64,000 nucleotides of DNA from Pseudomonas lini (GTDB lineage Bacteria; Pseudomonadota; Gammaproteobacteria; Pseudomonadales; Pseudomonadaceae): NCBI RefSeq assembly GCF_964063345.1, contig NZ_OZ061318.1:2976001-3040000 (forward strand), written 5' to 3'. The notes below the pieces were generated by a model. That model was not told where the DNA came from. It did no database searches and saw only the letters and a program-made list of their open reading frames with translations. Within the stretch, counting starts at the first letter, position 1; every line of letters starts with the position of its first letter. This document shows positions 55,855-64,000 of the stretch, piece after piece. Made by a program: the position numbers and the translations under genes.

Positions 55855-57777
55855 TTATTGTGCGGTGGCTTTGAGGCCGGTGAGCAGTAACCGCTGAAAC
55901 AAATCCTCTTTCAGCCCTTCCGGGTTGGTCAGCTGCATCCTTTCCAGATGCACCGGGAATTCCGAAGGCTGCGGAGCATCCAGCGCAGCCTTGCCCAACT
56001 CCAGAATCTCCGTAAGCTTGAACTTGCTCTTCAACCAGTTCAGCGCCCGCAATAAGTCCCGTTCCTCAGCGGTGAAATCACAGCCCAGCGGATATTCCGG
56101 AAACAGATTCGAATGCCGAGCCTGAATGGCCTGCAACCGCTGTGGGCTGTTGTCGGCGAAACGCGGATCGAGGCGGAAATGCTTCGGCAATTTGCCAACA
56201 TTCTGCGCCTGCTCGATCAGCCCCGGCTGGAAGCGTGAGTCGCTGACATTCAGCAACGTCTCGATCACTGCCGCGTCGGTCTTGCCGCGCAAATCAGCGA
56301 TGCCGTACTCGGTGACGACGATATCCCGCAGTTGCCGCGGGATCGTGCAGTGGCCGTATTCCCAGACGATATTCGAACTGACTTCACCGCCCGACTCGCG
56401 CCAACTGCGCAGCAGCAGGATCGAACGCGCGCCTTCCAGCGCATGGCCCTGGACGACGAAGTTGTATTGCCCGCCGACGCCGCTCAGCACCCGCCCATCT
56501 TCGAGTTGATCGGCCACGCCGGCGCCGAGCAAGGTCATGGTGAAGACAGTGTTGATGAAGCGCGCATCAAGGCGCTGCAAGCGCTTGAGTTGTTCCTGAC
56601 CGTAGAGCTCGTTGATGTAGCTGATGCGGGTCATGTTGAATTCGAGTCGTTTGCCTTGGGGCATCTCCCGCAGGCGTTCATAGAAACTGCGCGGCCCGAG
56701 GAAAAACCCGCCGTGCACGCAGATCCCATCCGTTTGGGCGGCCTCGTCCAGCGTGCCGGCATTCGCCTGCTGTTGGGTCGGCACGTCCGGGTAGACCTTG
56801 CGCCGCACGATCCCGGCGTCTGCTAATACCAGTAAGCCGTTGACGAACATTTCGCTGCAACCGTAAAGGCCCTTGGCGAACGGTTCGATGCCTCCTTCGC
56901 GCTCAATCAGCTGCGCCCATTGGCTGAGATTCAGATCCGCCAACAACGCCTTGTAACCATCACTGTCAGCCTGTCGCGCCAGCAACGCTGCCGTCAGGGC
57001 ATCACCCATGGCACCGATGCCGATTTGCAAAGTGCCGCCGTCGCGCACCAGCGTGCTGGCGTGCAGTCCGATGAAATGATCCTGGAAACCCACCGGCATG
57101 TTCGGTGTAGAAAACAGTGTGGTTTCGTCCTTCGCGTCGATCAGCAGGTCGAAGCTGTCGATGCCGATTTCCGCATCGCCAGGCATGTACGGCAAATCGT
57201 TGTGTACCTGCCCCACCAGCAGGATCGTTTCCCCCGCCGCCCTGCGTTTGGCGATCATCGGCAACAGGTCGAGGGTGATGTCCGGATTGCAGCTCAGGCT
57301 CAGGCGATCGGGATGCTCGCTGTGGCTGGCGACCAGTTGCGCCACCAGGTTCAAGCCAGCGGCATTGATGTCCCGGGCGGCGTGGCTGTAATTGCTGCTG
57401 ACGTAATCCTGCTGGGCCGACGCGCTGTTAAGCAGGCTGCCTGGCTGCATGAAAAATTGATGAATGTGGATGTTGGCTGGCAGGCTGTCGCGATGCAGGT
57501 CGGCGAGGAAATCCAGTTCCGGATAATCGCCGAACACCCGCTCGATGAAGGGTTCGAGGAAGCGCTTTTGCAAACCATCGCCCAATGGTGGGCGTCCGAG
57601 GCACAGGGCGGTGTAAATCGTCAGTTGCCGCTCGGGCAGTTGCGCGATCCGTTGATACAGCGCGTTGACGAAGTGATTGGGCTTGCCCAGCCCCAGCGGC
57701 AATCCCATGTGGATATGCGCCGGCAACCGCGCCAGAACGTCATCGACCGCCTGCTCGATAGAACACAACTGCACCAT
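55855..57777 (-). CDS. acetyl-CoA hydrolase / CoA-transferase family protein
   Basis: 640 residues. Two Rossmann-like CoA-transferase domains: an N-terminal one (SIEQAVDDVLARLPAHIHMG, LNPDITLD-like stretches) and the C-terminal one (about 340-560) with GGQYNFV and the ADLRGKTDAAVIETLLNVSD stretch; Glu in VVTEYGIADLRG is the expected region for the catalytic carboxylate. Possible roles are acetyl-CoA hydrolysis or CoA transfer between acids such as succinate and acetate. Longer than the classical about 500-residue enzymes. Confidence 0.87.
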   Translation of the reverse strand: MVQLCSIEQAVDDVLARLPAHIHMGLPLGLGKPNHFVNALYQRIAQLPERQLTIYTALCLGRPPLGDGLQKRFLEPFIERVFGDYPELDFLADLHRDSLPANIHIHQFFMQPGSLLNSASAQQDYVSSNYSHAARDINAAGLNLVAQLVASHSEHPDRLSLSCNPDITLDLLPMIAKRRAAGETILLVGQVHNDLPYMPGDAEIGIDSFDLLIDAKDETTLFSTPNMPVGFQDHFIGLHASTLVRDGGTLQIGIGAMGDALTAALLARQADSDGYKALLADLNLSQWAQLIEREGGIEPFAKGLYGCSEMFVNGLLVLADAGIVRRKVYPDVPTQQQANAGTLDEAAQTDGICVHGGFFLGPRSFYERLREMPQGKRLEFNMTRISYINELYGQEQLKRLQRLDARFINTVFTMTLLGAGVADQLEDGRVLSGVGGQYNFVVQGHALEGARSILLLRSWRESGGEVSSNIVWEYGHCTIPRQLRDIVVTEYGIADLRGKTDAAVIETLLNVSDSRFQPGLIEQAQNVGKLPKHFRLDPRFADNSPQRLQAIQARHSNLFPEYPLGCDFTAEERDLLRALNWLKSKFKLTEILELGKAALDAPQPSEFPVHLERMQLTNPEGLKEDLFQRLLLTGLKATAQ

Positions 57778-57870
57778 CTGATCCTCCCGCCCGCTCCATG
57801 AATTGGGATTGGACCGAGCTTGCTGGGTCTTTGCTGCAAAGCATAGCCTCAGGGGTAAATCGCAGGCACA

Positions 57871-57895
57871 AAAAAGCCGCTCGCAAGCGGCTTTT
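57871..57895. terminator. terminator of the cytochrome c5 gene
   Basis: AAAAAGCCGCT, CGCA-type loop, AGCGGCTTTT, 16 bp downstream of the cytochrome stop; A/T runs on both sides. Confidence 0.88.
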
Positions 57896-57910
57896 CGTTG
57901 AAGACCGGGC

Positions 57911-58339
57911 TTACTTCAGGCCAGACATCTTCTGGATGGCGCCCTTGAGCTCGGCGTCTGCGCAATCGGCGCAAGTGCCTTTTGGCGGCATTGCGTTGAT
58001 GCCGGAGATTGCTTTCGCCAGCAAGCCGTCCAGGCCGCCTTCTTTCTTGGCGCGCTCGCCCCAGGCTGCGGCATCACCGATTTTCGGTGCGCCCAACAGG
58101 CCGGTACCGTGGCAAGCGTTGCAATGTTTCGCAATCACTTCGTCAGGGGTCTTGGCACCACCACCGCCACCAGCAGATGCAGCGACTTCCATCCCCTTGC
58201 ATTCTTTGCCCTGCACACAAACCTGGCCGACGGGTTCAAGACGTTTAGCAATATCGTCGTTGGTCGCTGCTTGTGCGCTGACTGCCCAAAGGGCCAATAC
58301 GGTTGCTGGTACAGCCAGCATTTTCATAATTAGATTCAC
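57911..58339 (-). CDS. cycB: cytochrome c5 family protein
   Basis: 142 residues from GTG at 58339 (GAGGGTG 6 bp upstream). The signal peptide ends ALWAVSAQA. The heme site is CNACHG and the likely axial Met is in AMPPKGTCADC; a second Cys pair (CADCAD) is typical of c5. A glycine-rich linker (AGGGGGA) joins the N-terminal segment, with its own Cys pair (VCVQGKEC), to the heme domain. Periplasmic electron carrier. Upstream 58425-58453 has a weak CCCC...GGGG hairpin belonging to the next gene's end. Confidence 0.9.
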   Translation of the reverse strand: MNLIMKMLAVPATVLALWAVSAQAATNDDIAKRLEPVGQVCVQGKECKGMEVAASAGGGGGAKTPDEVIAKHCNACHGTGLLGAPKIGDAAAWGERAKKEGGLDGLLAKAISGINAMPPKGTCADCADAELKGAIQKMSGLK

Positions 58340-58508
58340 GCGTTCACCCTCAATGGTGGCTAGTCACGCCCACGGCCACGGTTCGCAGGCGGGCGCAAGT
58401 ATAGCGGTAAGCCCGTCACACTGAAACAACCCCAAAGTCGAAGGGGTTTTATCGTGGGCGGAAATACAGCATGGGCGTCTCCACAATCCGGGCAGGACGC
58501 CTCTTCTC

Positions 58509-59057
58509 TTAGAAATTCGCTGGGGTAGCTGCGCTGATTAGTCGCGCCGGGGCATCGAACGGATTACGGAAGCGGTGCGGCTTGGTACTCTCAAAGTAGT
58601 AGCTATCGCCGGCCTCGAGCACAAATGTTTCGAGCCCGACCACCAGCTCCAGCCGACCTTCCACCAGAATTCCGGTTTCCTCGCCCTCATGGGTGAGCAT
58701 CTCGTCACCGGTATCGGCGCCAGGCGGGTAGATTTCGTTGAGGAACGCGATAGCCCGGCTCGGGTGAGCCCGACCGACCAGTTTCATGGTCACTGCCCCA
58801 TCGGAAATATCGATCAGCTCGTGGGCCTTGTAGACGATCTGAGTCGGTTTTTCCTGCAGGATTTCTTCGGAAAAGAACTCGACCATGGACATGGGAATCC
58901 CGCCCAGTACCTTCCTCAGCGAACTGATCGAGGGGCTGACGCTGTTCTTCTCGATCATCGAAATGGTGCTGTTGGTAACACCCGCGCGTTTGGCGAGCTC
59001 ACGCTGGGAAAGACCTTTGAGCTTACGGATCGATTGCAGTCGTTCACCGACGTCCAA
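58509..59057 (-). CDS. pauR: PauR-like XRE/cupin transcriptional regulator
   Basis: 182 residues from a TTG start at 59057 (GGAGG 8 bp upstream). The N-terminal XRE helix-turn-helix is RLQSIRKLKGLSQRELAKRA, VTNSTISMIEKN; the C-terminal cupin has HEGEETGILVEGRLEL and GDSYYFESTKPHRFRN. In P. aeruginosa the gene at this position (PA5301, pauR) represses polyamine catabolism. The PuuB-like oxidase at 63260 may be a target gene. Confidence 0.87.
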   Translation of the reverse strand: MDVGERLQSIRKLKGLSQRELAKRAGVTNSTISMIEKNSVSPSISSLRKVLGGIPMSMVEFFSEEILQEKPTQIVYKAHELIDISDGAVTMKLVGRAHPSRAIAFLNEIYPPGADTGDEMLTHEGEETGILVEGRLELVVGLETFVLEAGDSYYFESTKPHRFRNPFDAPARLISAATPANF

Positions 59058-59185
59058 TGCTTGCGCCTCCAGGGATTCAGGTTGCAGGAATATTGAGCGT
59101 TATCATGGCGACAGCGTTCAGTATTTACAACACTTGGGCCTGAATCCTGTTTGGCGAAGCGACTTTCGGTCGGGAGTGTTATTCG

Positions 59186-60259
59186 TCAGGCCCCGGAATA
59201 GAGCAGCGGCACTCGACGCAGATTGCAGAAGATCTGGTAAGGAATCGTGCCTGCGGCCGTCGCAACGTCACTGGCGAGGATATTGTTGCCCCACAACTCG
59301 ACGGGCGAACCGAGGCCGGCTTGCGGTACATCGGTCAGGTCGACACAGAGCATGTCCATCGACACGCGGCCAATCAACTGGCTGCGCTGCCCGGCGACCA
59401 TCACGGGCGTACCGGTCGGTGCCTGGCGCGGATAACCGTCGGCATACCCCATCGCCACCACGCCAACGCGCATTGGCTTGGGGGTGACGAATTTCGCGCC
59501 ATAGCCAATCGGCTCGCCGGCCGGCAGTTCACGCACGCAAATTACTTTCGATTCCAGGGTCATCACCGGTTGCAGGCGGGACGCCACGGCATTGGCCTCT
59601 TCGAACGGCGTTGCGCCGTAGAGCATGATGCCTGGGCGCACCCAATCGCTCGGAATCTGCGGCCAACCGAGCACCGCCGGCGAGTTACGCAGACTGATTT
59701 CGGCCGCCAAACCCTGACGCGCCGCCTCGAACACCGCAACCTGCTCGGCGCTGGCCTGGCAGTGCAGCTCATCGGCGCGGGCGAAGTGACTCATCAGCAC
59801 GATCTTCGCCACTTTGCCGCTGGCCAGCAGCCGTTGATAGGCCGCCTGGTAATCCGCCGGGTGCAAACCAACCCGATGCATGCCCGAGTCGAGCTTGAGC
59901 CAGACCGTGATCGGTTTGCTCAGCGCGGCTTTTTCGATGGCTTCGAGCTGCCACAGCGAATGCACCACGCACCAGAAGTCATGCTCGACGATCAGTGACA
60001 GCTCATCAGCTTCGAAAAAGCCTTCGAGCAACAACACCGGTGCACGAATGTCGGCGGCACGCAGCTCCAACGCTTCTTCAATACACGCCACGGCAAACCC
60101 GTCCGCCTCGGCTTCCAGCGCCTGGGCGCAACGCACTGCGCCATGGCCATAGGCATCGGCCTTGATCACCGCGAGGGCTTTTGCCCCCGTGACTTCACGG
60201 GCGATCCGGTAGTTGTGGCGCAGGGCTTGAAGGTCGATCAGGGCACGGGCTGGACGCAT
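59186..60259 (-). CDS. dadX: catabolic alanine racemase
   Basis: 357 residues. PLP fold-type III enzyme; the PLP lysine is in [12 protein letters not shown] (about 33), the catalytic Tyr is in GYGAKFVTP, and ARPGIMLYG is replaced by [12 protein letters not shown]. It turns L-alanine into D-alanine for DadA. Third gene of dadA-ridA-dadX; 99 bp separates it from ridA. Confidence 0.95.
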   Translation of the reverse strand: MRPARALIDLQALRHNYRIAREVTGAKALAVIKADAYGHGAVRCAQALEAEADGFAVACIEEALELRAADIRAPVLLLEGFFEADELSLIVEHDFWCVVHSLWQLEAIEKAALSKPITVWLKLDSGMHRVGLHPADYQAAYQRLLASGKVAKIVLMSHFARADELHCQASAEQVAVFEAARQGLAAEISLRNSPAVLGWPQIPSDWVRPGIMLYGATPFEEANAVASRLQPVMTLESKVICVRELPAGEPIGYGAKFVTPKPMRVGVVAMGYADGYPRQAPTGTPVMVAGQRSQLIGRVSMDMLCVDLTDVPQAGLGSPVELWGNNILASDVATAAGTIPYQIFCNLRRVPLLYSGA

Positions 60260-60358
60260 GGCGGCAGACTTCTAGTCGGTCATTGGAATAAAAAACCGGC
60301 ACTGGCTGACAGCGTGAACCGCCAACAGCGCCGGGAGAGGGATCTTTCTGGCTGAGCG

Positions 60359-60712
60359 TTATGGCAGCGCGGCGACAACCGACAGCTCAACCAGGATTTG
60401 CGGTTCGCACAGCTTCGATTCAACGGTAGCGCGGGCCGGGGCAACGCCTTTCGGCAGCCACTGGTCCCACACCGAATTCATGCCTTCGAAGTGCGCATCG
60501 ATGTCTTTCAGGTAAATCGTCACCGACAGCAGACGGCTCTTGTCGGTCCCGGCCAGATCCAGCAAACGCTCGATGTTGGCGAGGGTTTCACGGGTCTGCT
60601 GTTCAATCCCGGCGCTCATGTCATCGCCGACCTGCCCTGCCAGATACACGGTACTGTTGTGGACAACGATCGGGCTCATGCGCTCATTGGTGAGCTGGCG
60701 CTGGATTGACAT
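60359..60712 (-). CDS. ridA: RidA family imine/enamine deaminase
   Basis: 117 residues. Begins [19 protein letters not shown], with [11 protein letters not shown] and the catalytic-region [18 protein letters not shown]. RidA hydrolyses reactive 2-aminoacrylate-type imines; here it probably handles iminopyruvate released by DadA. Its start lies inside the last codons of dadA (29-bp overlap), with AGGAGT upstream. Confidence 0.92.
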   Translation of the reverse strand: MSIQRQLTNERMSPIVVHNSTVYLAGQVGDDMSAGIEQQTRETLANIERLLDLAGTDKSRLLSVTIYLKDIDAHFEGMNSVWDQWLPKGVAPARATVESKLCEPQILVELSVVAALP

Positions 60713-61988
60713 GTTTTGCGGACTCCTGAAGTTTGTTGCCATAACGGGAAATATCGAGGCCTTCGGCACTGATCTGCGGCGTTTTCTTCGCCATCAGGTC
60801 AGCCAGCAAACGACCGGAGCCACAGGCCATGGTCCAGCCGAGCGTACCGTGGCCCGTATTCAGAAACAGGTTTTTGAACGGCGTGGCGCCGACAATCGGG
60901 GTGCCGTCCGGCGTGGTCGGACGCAGGCCGGTCCAGAAGCTCGCCTGGGGCAGATCGCCGCCTTGAGGATAAAGGTCGTTGACGATCATCTCCAGGGTTT
61001 CGCGTCGACGCGGGTTCAACGACAGGTCAAAACCGGCAATTTCCGCCATGCCGCCGACGCGGATGCGGTTGTCGAAACGGGTGATCGCGACCTTGTAGGT
61101 CTCATCGAGAATGGTCGACGTCGGGGCCATCGCCGGGTTGATGATCGGCACGGTCAGCGAGTAACCCTTGAGCGGATACACCGGAGCCCGGATGCCCAAC
61201 GGCTTGAGCAATTGCGGCGAGTAGCTGCCCAGCGCCAGCACGTAGCGGTCGGCGGTTTCCAGCTTGCCGTCGATCCACACGCCGTTGATGCGATCACCGG
61301 CGAAGTCGAGGTGCTGGATGTCCTGGCCAAAACGGAATTCCACACCCAGTTTCGTGGCCATTTCGGCCAGGCGGGTGGTGAAAATCTGGCAGTCGCCGGT
61401 CTGGTCGTTCGGCAGGCGCAAGGCACCGGCGAGGATGTCGGTGACACTGGCCAGGGCCGGTTCGACCCGGGCAATACCGGCGCGGTCGAGCAGTTCGAAC
61501 GGCACGCCGGACTCTTGCAGCACGGCGATGTCTTTGGCGGCGCCATCAAGCTGCGCCTGGGTGCGGAACAGCTGGGTAGTCCCCAGGCTGCGGCCTTCGT
61601 AGGCAATGCCGGTTTCGGCGCGCAATTCGTCGAGGCAGTCGCGGCTGTACTCGGACAGGCGCACCATGCGCTCCTTGTTCACCGCGTAACGGCTGGCGGT
61701 GCAGTTGCGCAGCATCTGCACCATCCACAGGTATTGGTCGATGTCGGCAGTGGCCTTGATCGCCAGTGGTGCGTGACGCTGCAACAGCCACTTGATGGCT
61801 TTGAGCGGCACGCCCGGCGCGGCCCACGGCGAGGCATAACCCGGCGAAACCTGCCCGGCATTGGCGAAACTGGTTTCCATGGCCGCTGCTGGTTGACGAT
61901 CGACGACCGTCACTTCAAAACCGGCTCGTGCCAGATAATAGGCACTGGCGGTACCGATGACGCCGCTACCCAAGACCAGAACGCGCAT
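60684..61988 (-). CDS. dadA: D-amino acid dehydrogenase small subunit
   Basis: 434 residues. FAD-dependent; oxidises D-alanine to pyruvate and ammonia and feeds the respiratory chain. The dinucleotide site is [21 protein letters not shown] at the N-terminus; [24 protein letters not shown] and [16 protein letters not shown] are family segments. ATG at 61988 chosen because GAGGG lies 8 bp upstream. Divergent from lrp, which activates dadA with L-alanine in related species. Confidence 0.96.
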   Translation of the reverse strand: MRVLVLGSGVIGTASAYYLARAGFEVTVVDRQPAAAMETSFANAGQVSPGYASPWAAPGVPLKAIKWLLQRHAPLAIKATADIDQYLWMVQMLRNCTASRYAVNKERMVRLSEYSRDCLDELRAETGIAYEGRSLGTTQLFRTQAQLDGAAKDIAVLQESGVPFELLDRAGIARVEPALASVTDILAGALRLPNDQTGDCQIFTTRLAEMATKLGVEFRFGQDIQHLDFAGDRINGVWIDGKLETADRYVLALGSYSPQLLKPLGIRAPVYPLKGYSLTVPIINPAMAPTSTILDETYKVAITRFDNRIRVGGMAEIAGFDLSLNPRRRETLEMIVNDLYPQGGDLPQASFWTGLRPTTPDGTPIVGATPFKNLFLNTGHGTLGWTMACGSGRLLADLMAKKTPQISAEGLDISRYGNKLQESAKHVNPAPAHQ

Positions 61989-62077
61989 TTTCATATCCCT
62001 CATCGCGGCTTACCGCTGACGTTTATTGTGCAGACCGAAGATGTGGGCAGTTTAAAAAAGATTAGCCAGTGCTTTTC

Positions 62078-62106
62078 ACTATATAAGTGCCTATATTTGG
62101 CGACAA
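62078..62106 (-). promoter_or_regulatory. dadA promoter
   Basis: Minus strand TTGTCG (62106-62101), 17-bp spacer, TATAGT (62083-62078): a good sigma-70 promoter about 90 bp before dadA. The A/T-rich flanks toward 62050 are suited to Lrp binding. Confidence 0.65.
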
Positions 62107-62144
62107 TTCTCGGCAAAAACCCTTTTCACGGAGGCGCATCCCCT

Positions 62145-62633
62145 ATGCGGACCAACACTCAGACCAAACGTGAGCTGGACAAGATCGACCGCAACATCCT
62201 GCGGATCCTGCAAGCGGACGGGCGTATTTCCTTCACCGAACTCGGGGAAAAGGTCGGCCTCTCCACCACGCCCTGCACCGAGCGGGTACGGCGACTGGAG
62301 CGCGAAGGGATCATCATGGGCTACAACGCTCGCCTGAATCCGCAGCACCTCAAGGGTAGCTTGCTGGTGTTCGTCGAGATCAGCCTCGACTACAAATCCG
62401 GCGATACTTTCGAAGAGTTCCGACGCGCGGTGCTGAAACTGCCCCACGTACTGGAATGCCATTTGGTGTCAGGGGATTTCGATTACCTGGTGAAAGCACG
62501 GATTTCCGAGATGGCCTCGTACCGCAAACTGCTGGGCGACATCCTGCTCAAGCTGCCGCATGTGCGCGAATCCAAGAGCTATATCGTGATGGAAGAAGTG
62601 AAAGAGAGCTTGAACCTGCCGATTCCGGATTGA
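62145..62633 (+). CDS. lrp: leucine-responsive regulatory protein (Lrp/DadR)
   Basis: 162 residues. AsnC/Lrp family: helix-turn-helix LDKIDRNILRILQADGRISF, LGEKVGLSTTPCTERVRRLE; C-terminal RAM domain with LLVFVEISL and GDFDYLVKARI. Senses amino acids such as L-alanine and regulates the divergent dadA operon. ATG at 62145 with GGAGG 10 bp upstream; an open frame far upstream is the complement of dadA. Confidence 0.95.
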   Translation: MRTNTQTKRELDKIDRNILRILQADGRISFTELGEKVGLSTTPCTERVRRLEREGIIMGYNARLNPQHLKGSLLVFVEISLDYKSGDTFEEFRRAVLKLPHVLECHLVSGDFDYLVKARISEMASYRKLLGDILLKLPHVRESKSYIVMEEVKESLNLPIPD

Positions 62634-62654
62634 GGCTTTGTGGTGCATGTTCGG

Positions 62655-62728
62655 GCCCCATCGCGGGCAAGCCCGCTCCCACAGGTGTTGCGCCGATCTT
62701 GTGGGAGCGGGCTTGCCCGCGATGGGGT
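62655..62728. repeat. inverted REP pair, closely spaced
   Basis: CATCGCGGGCAAGCCCGCTC faces GAGCGGGCTTGCCCGCGATG only 21 bp apart, downstream of lrp; with CCCCATCG/CGATGGGG it forms a very long stem. Confidence 0.9.
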
Positions 62729-62757
62729 CGACTCGGTGACTCTGATTCACGCAACAG

Positions 62758-63111
62758 TCAGACCAACACCTGTCGGGTAGAAGCCATGTACTCATGAATC
62801 TGCTTCTCGACCCGCGGATGGATCAGCTCCACCGGTCGCCGTCCGTTGGGGCATGGCAACGTCTTGGTGGTACCGAACAGCCGACAGATCAGCGGGCGCT
62901 CGTCATACACCGTGCAGCCGTTGGGGCCCAGATGGACGCAGTTGAGCTCATCCATCGCCGCATCCTGCTCCGCCCGGGTCTTGCGCGGCAGGCGGGACAT
63001 TTCTTCGGGCGAGGTGGTCACCGGCCCGCAGCAGTCATGGCAGCCGGGCACGCACTCGAAAGAGGGAATCTGCTGGCGCAGCGTGCGAATTTTCTGGCTG
63101 TTGCAACTCAT
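62758..63111 (-). CDS. YkgJ-type cysteine cluster protein
   Basis: 117 residues. Cysteines in VPGCHDCCGPV, LNCVHLGPNGCTVYDERPLICRLFG form the CxxCxxxx...C pattern of the zinc/iron-chelating family UPF0153. RxICRLF near the middle is diagnostic. Possibly an Fe-S or metal-binding protein; function not established. Divergent from the next oxidase gene. Confidence 0.85.
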   Translation of the reverse strand: MSCNSQKIRTLRQQIPSFECVPGCHDCCGPVTTSPEEMSRLPRKTRAEQDAAMDELNCVHLGPNGCTVYDERPLICRLFGTTKTLPCPNGRRPVELIHPRVEKQIHEYMASTRQVLV

Positions 63112-63259
63112 CGAAACGGTGACCGAATGCGGAATAGACCGGGATTCTGACGCAAAAACCCCGATCCAGACAGCGCCAACCGACCGGTGTTGCCCGTGTC
63201 CGAAGCGGCGGCTTATGCTCCGTCAACTTTTTCAAACACACGAACTCAGGATGACGCAC

Positions 63260-64000
63260 ATGAACGCCCCCGTTCAGCAACCCGCCCCGAGCCATCAACA
63301 CGCGGCCTCTTATTACGCCGCCAGCAGCTTGCCGCAACCCGATCTTGAGGCGCTCACAGGTGAGCTGGTTGCGGACGTGTGTGTGGTGGGCGGCGGGTTC
63401 TCCGGGCTGAACACCGCGATTGAATTGGCCGAACGCGGCTTCAGCGTGGTGCTGCTGGAAGCGCACAGGATCGGTTGGGGCGCCAGCGGACGCAATGGCG
63501 GGCAATTGATTCGCGGCGTCGGCCATGGCCTCGATCAGTTCGCCAACGTGATCGGTGCAGACGGTGTGCGTCAGATGAAACTGATGGGCCTGGAAGCGGT
63601 GGAAATCGTCCGACAGCGGATCGAGCGTTTTCAGATCCCTTGCGACCTGACCTGGGGTTACTGCGACCTCGCCAATAAAGCCCAGGACCTGGAAGGCTTT
63701 GCCGAAGACGCGATCGAGCTGCACAGCCTTGGTTACCGTTACGAAACCCGTCTGCTGCAAGCCAATGAAATGCACAGCGTGGTGGGTTCCGACCGTTATG
63801 TCGGCGGCTTGATCGACATGGGCTCCGGGCATCTGCACCCATTGAACCTGGCACTCGGCGAAGCGGCCGTCGCCGGGCAATTGGGCGTGAAGCTGTTCGA
63901 ACAATCGGCGGTGACCCGCATCGATTACGGCCCCGAGGTCAAAGTCCACACCGCCCAGGGCTCGGTTCGCGCGAAGACGCTGGTGCTGGGTTGCAACGCC
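63260..64000 (+). CDS. FAD-dependent oxidoreductase, PuuB-like, 3' end outside window
   Basis: About 247 codons are present. N-terminal FAD site VADVCVVGGGFSGLNTAIEL with the E in LLEAHRIGWGASGRNGGQ, the DAO/gamma-glutamylputrescine oxidase pattern. The window ends inside the FAD domain. It may oxidise gamma-glutamylputrescine or another amine, in line with the nearby PauR-like regulator. ATG at 63260 (AGG 9 bp upstream) chosen over ATG 63251. Confidence 0.88.
   Translation, partial: MNAPVQQPAPSHQHAASYYAASSLPQPDLEALTGELVADVCVVGGGFSGLNTAIELAERGFSVVLLEAHRIGWGASGRNGGQLIRGVGHGLDQFANVIGADGVRQMKLMGLEAVEIVRQRIERFQIPCDLTWGYCDLANKAQDLEGFAEDAIELHSLGYRYETRLLQANEMHSVVGSDRYVGGLIDMGSGHLHPLNLALGEAAVAGQLGVKLFEQSAVTRIDYGPEVKVHTAQGSVRAKTLVLGCNA

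Noticed and set aside
60540..62144. Long N-terminal extension of the lrp frame
   Set aside because: Antisense to dadA and ridA; Lrp proteins start at MRTNTQTK-like sequences and the ribosome site is at 62130-62134.

Overview
The window is a Pseudomonas chromosome segment, most likely from the P. fluorescens group. This rests on AlgP/AlgQ/AlgR, a heme-biosynthesis block next to argH, SutA, a DadA-RidA-DadX operon, and many inverted pairs of the short REP type (core GTGGGAGCGGGCTTGCCCGC and a second type around GGGAGCTTGCTCCC). Gene order follows the algP-to-dadA/lrp stretch of P. aeruginosa as I remember it. I see no tRNA, rRNA, CRISPR array, integrase or transposase.

Layout. 1-10.2 kb: ABC-F ATPase (cut by the window edge), algP, an FKBP isomerase, algQ/rsd, dsbH, hemY-hemX-hemD-hemC and algR. 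Only a C-terminal stub of the sensor-kinase gene algZ/fimS remains upstream of algR. 10.6-26.6 kb: argH, a GST, cyaA, rnk with an attenuator-like leader, cyaY, lptM, lysA-dapF-DUF484-xerC-HAD, sutA, yjbQ, amtB/glnK and ubiK. 26.8-28.6 kb: a small accessory patch holding a BRO-N antirepressor-like gene behind a structured C4-like leader, a HigBA toxin-antitoxin pair and a short orphan ORF.

30.3-44.9 kb is an island inserted at the 3' end of yifB/comM. A degenerate second copy of the yifB 3' end marks its right border and it contains no REP elements. It encodes an AurF-type diiron N-oxygenase with a [2Fe-2S]/flavin reductase, a class I glutamine amidotransferase, an ABM-domain protein, an MFS exporter, a BenE-like transporter, a MocR-type regulator and an unusual set of PLP-fold proteins: two SHMTs, a class III aminotransferase, SerC and YggS. 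The second SHMT has lost the PLP-binding lysine (Thr in its place) together with two other active-site residues. All five inferred promoters of the island carry the same direct-repeat operator (TGGTCT and a TGGACT-like box 23 bp apart), so the island looks like one MocR-controlled regulon. I propose that it makes an N-oxygenated, perhaps PLP-reactive, small molecule and carries spare PLP enzymes as self-protection; the product is unknown.

44.9-64 kb returns to core genes: a DUF4432 epimerase-like protein, a chemoreceptor, a LysR regulator, a MATE exporter, a GGDEF/EAL protein (ProE-like), rep, xpt, an acetyl-CoA hydrolase family enzyme, cytochrome c5, a PauR-like regulator, the dadA-ridA-dadX alanine catabolic operon with divergent lrp, a YkgJ-like protein and the start of a PuuB-like FAD oxidase.
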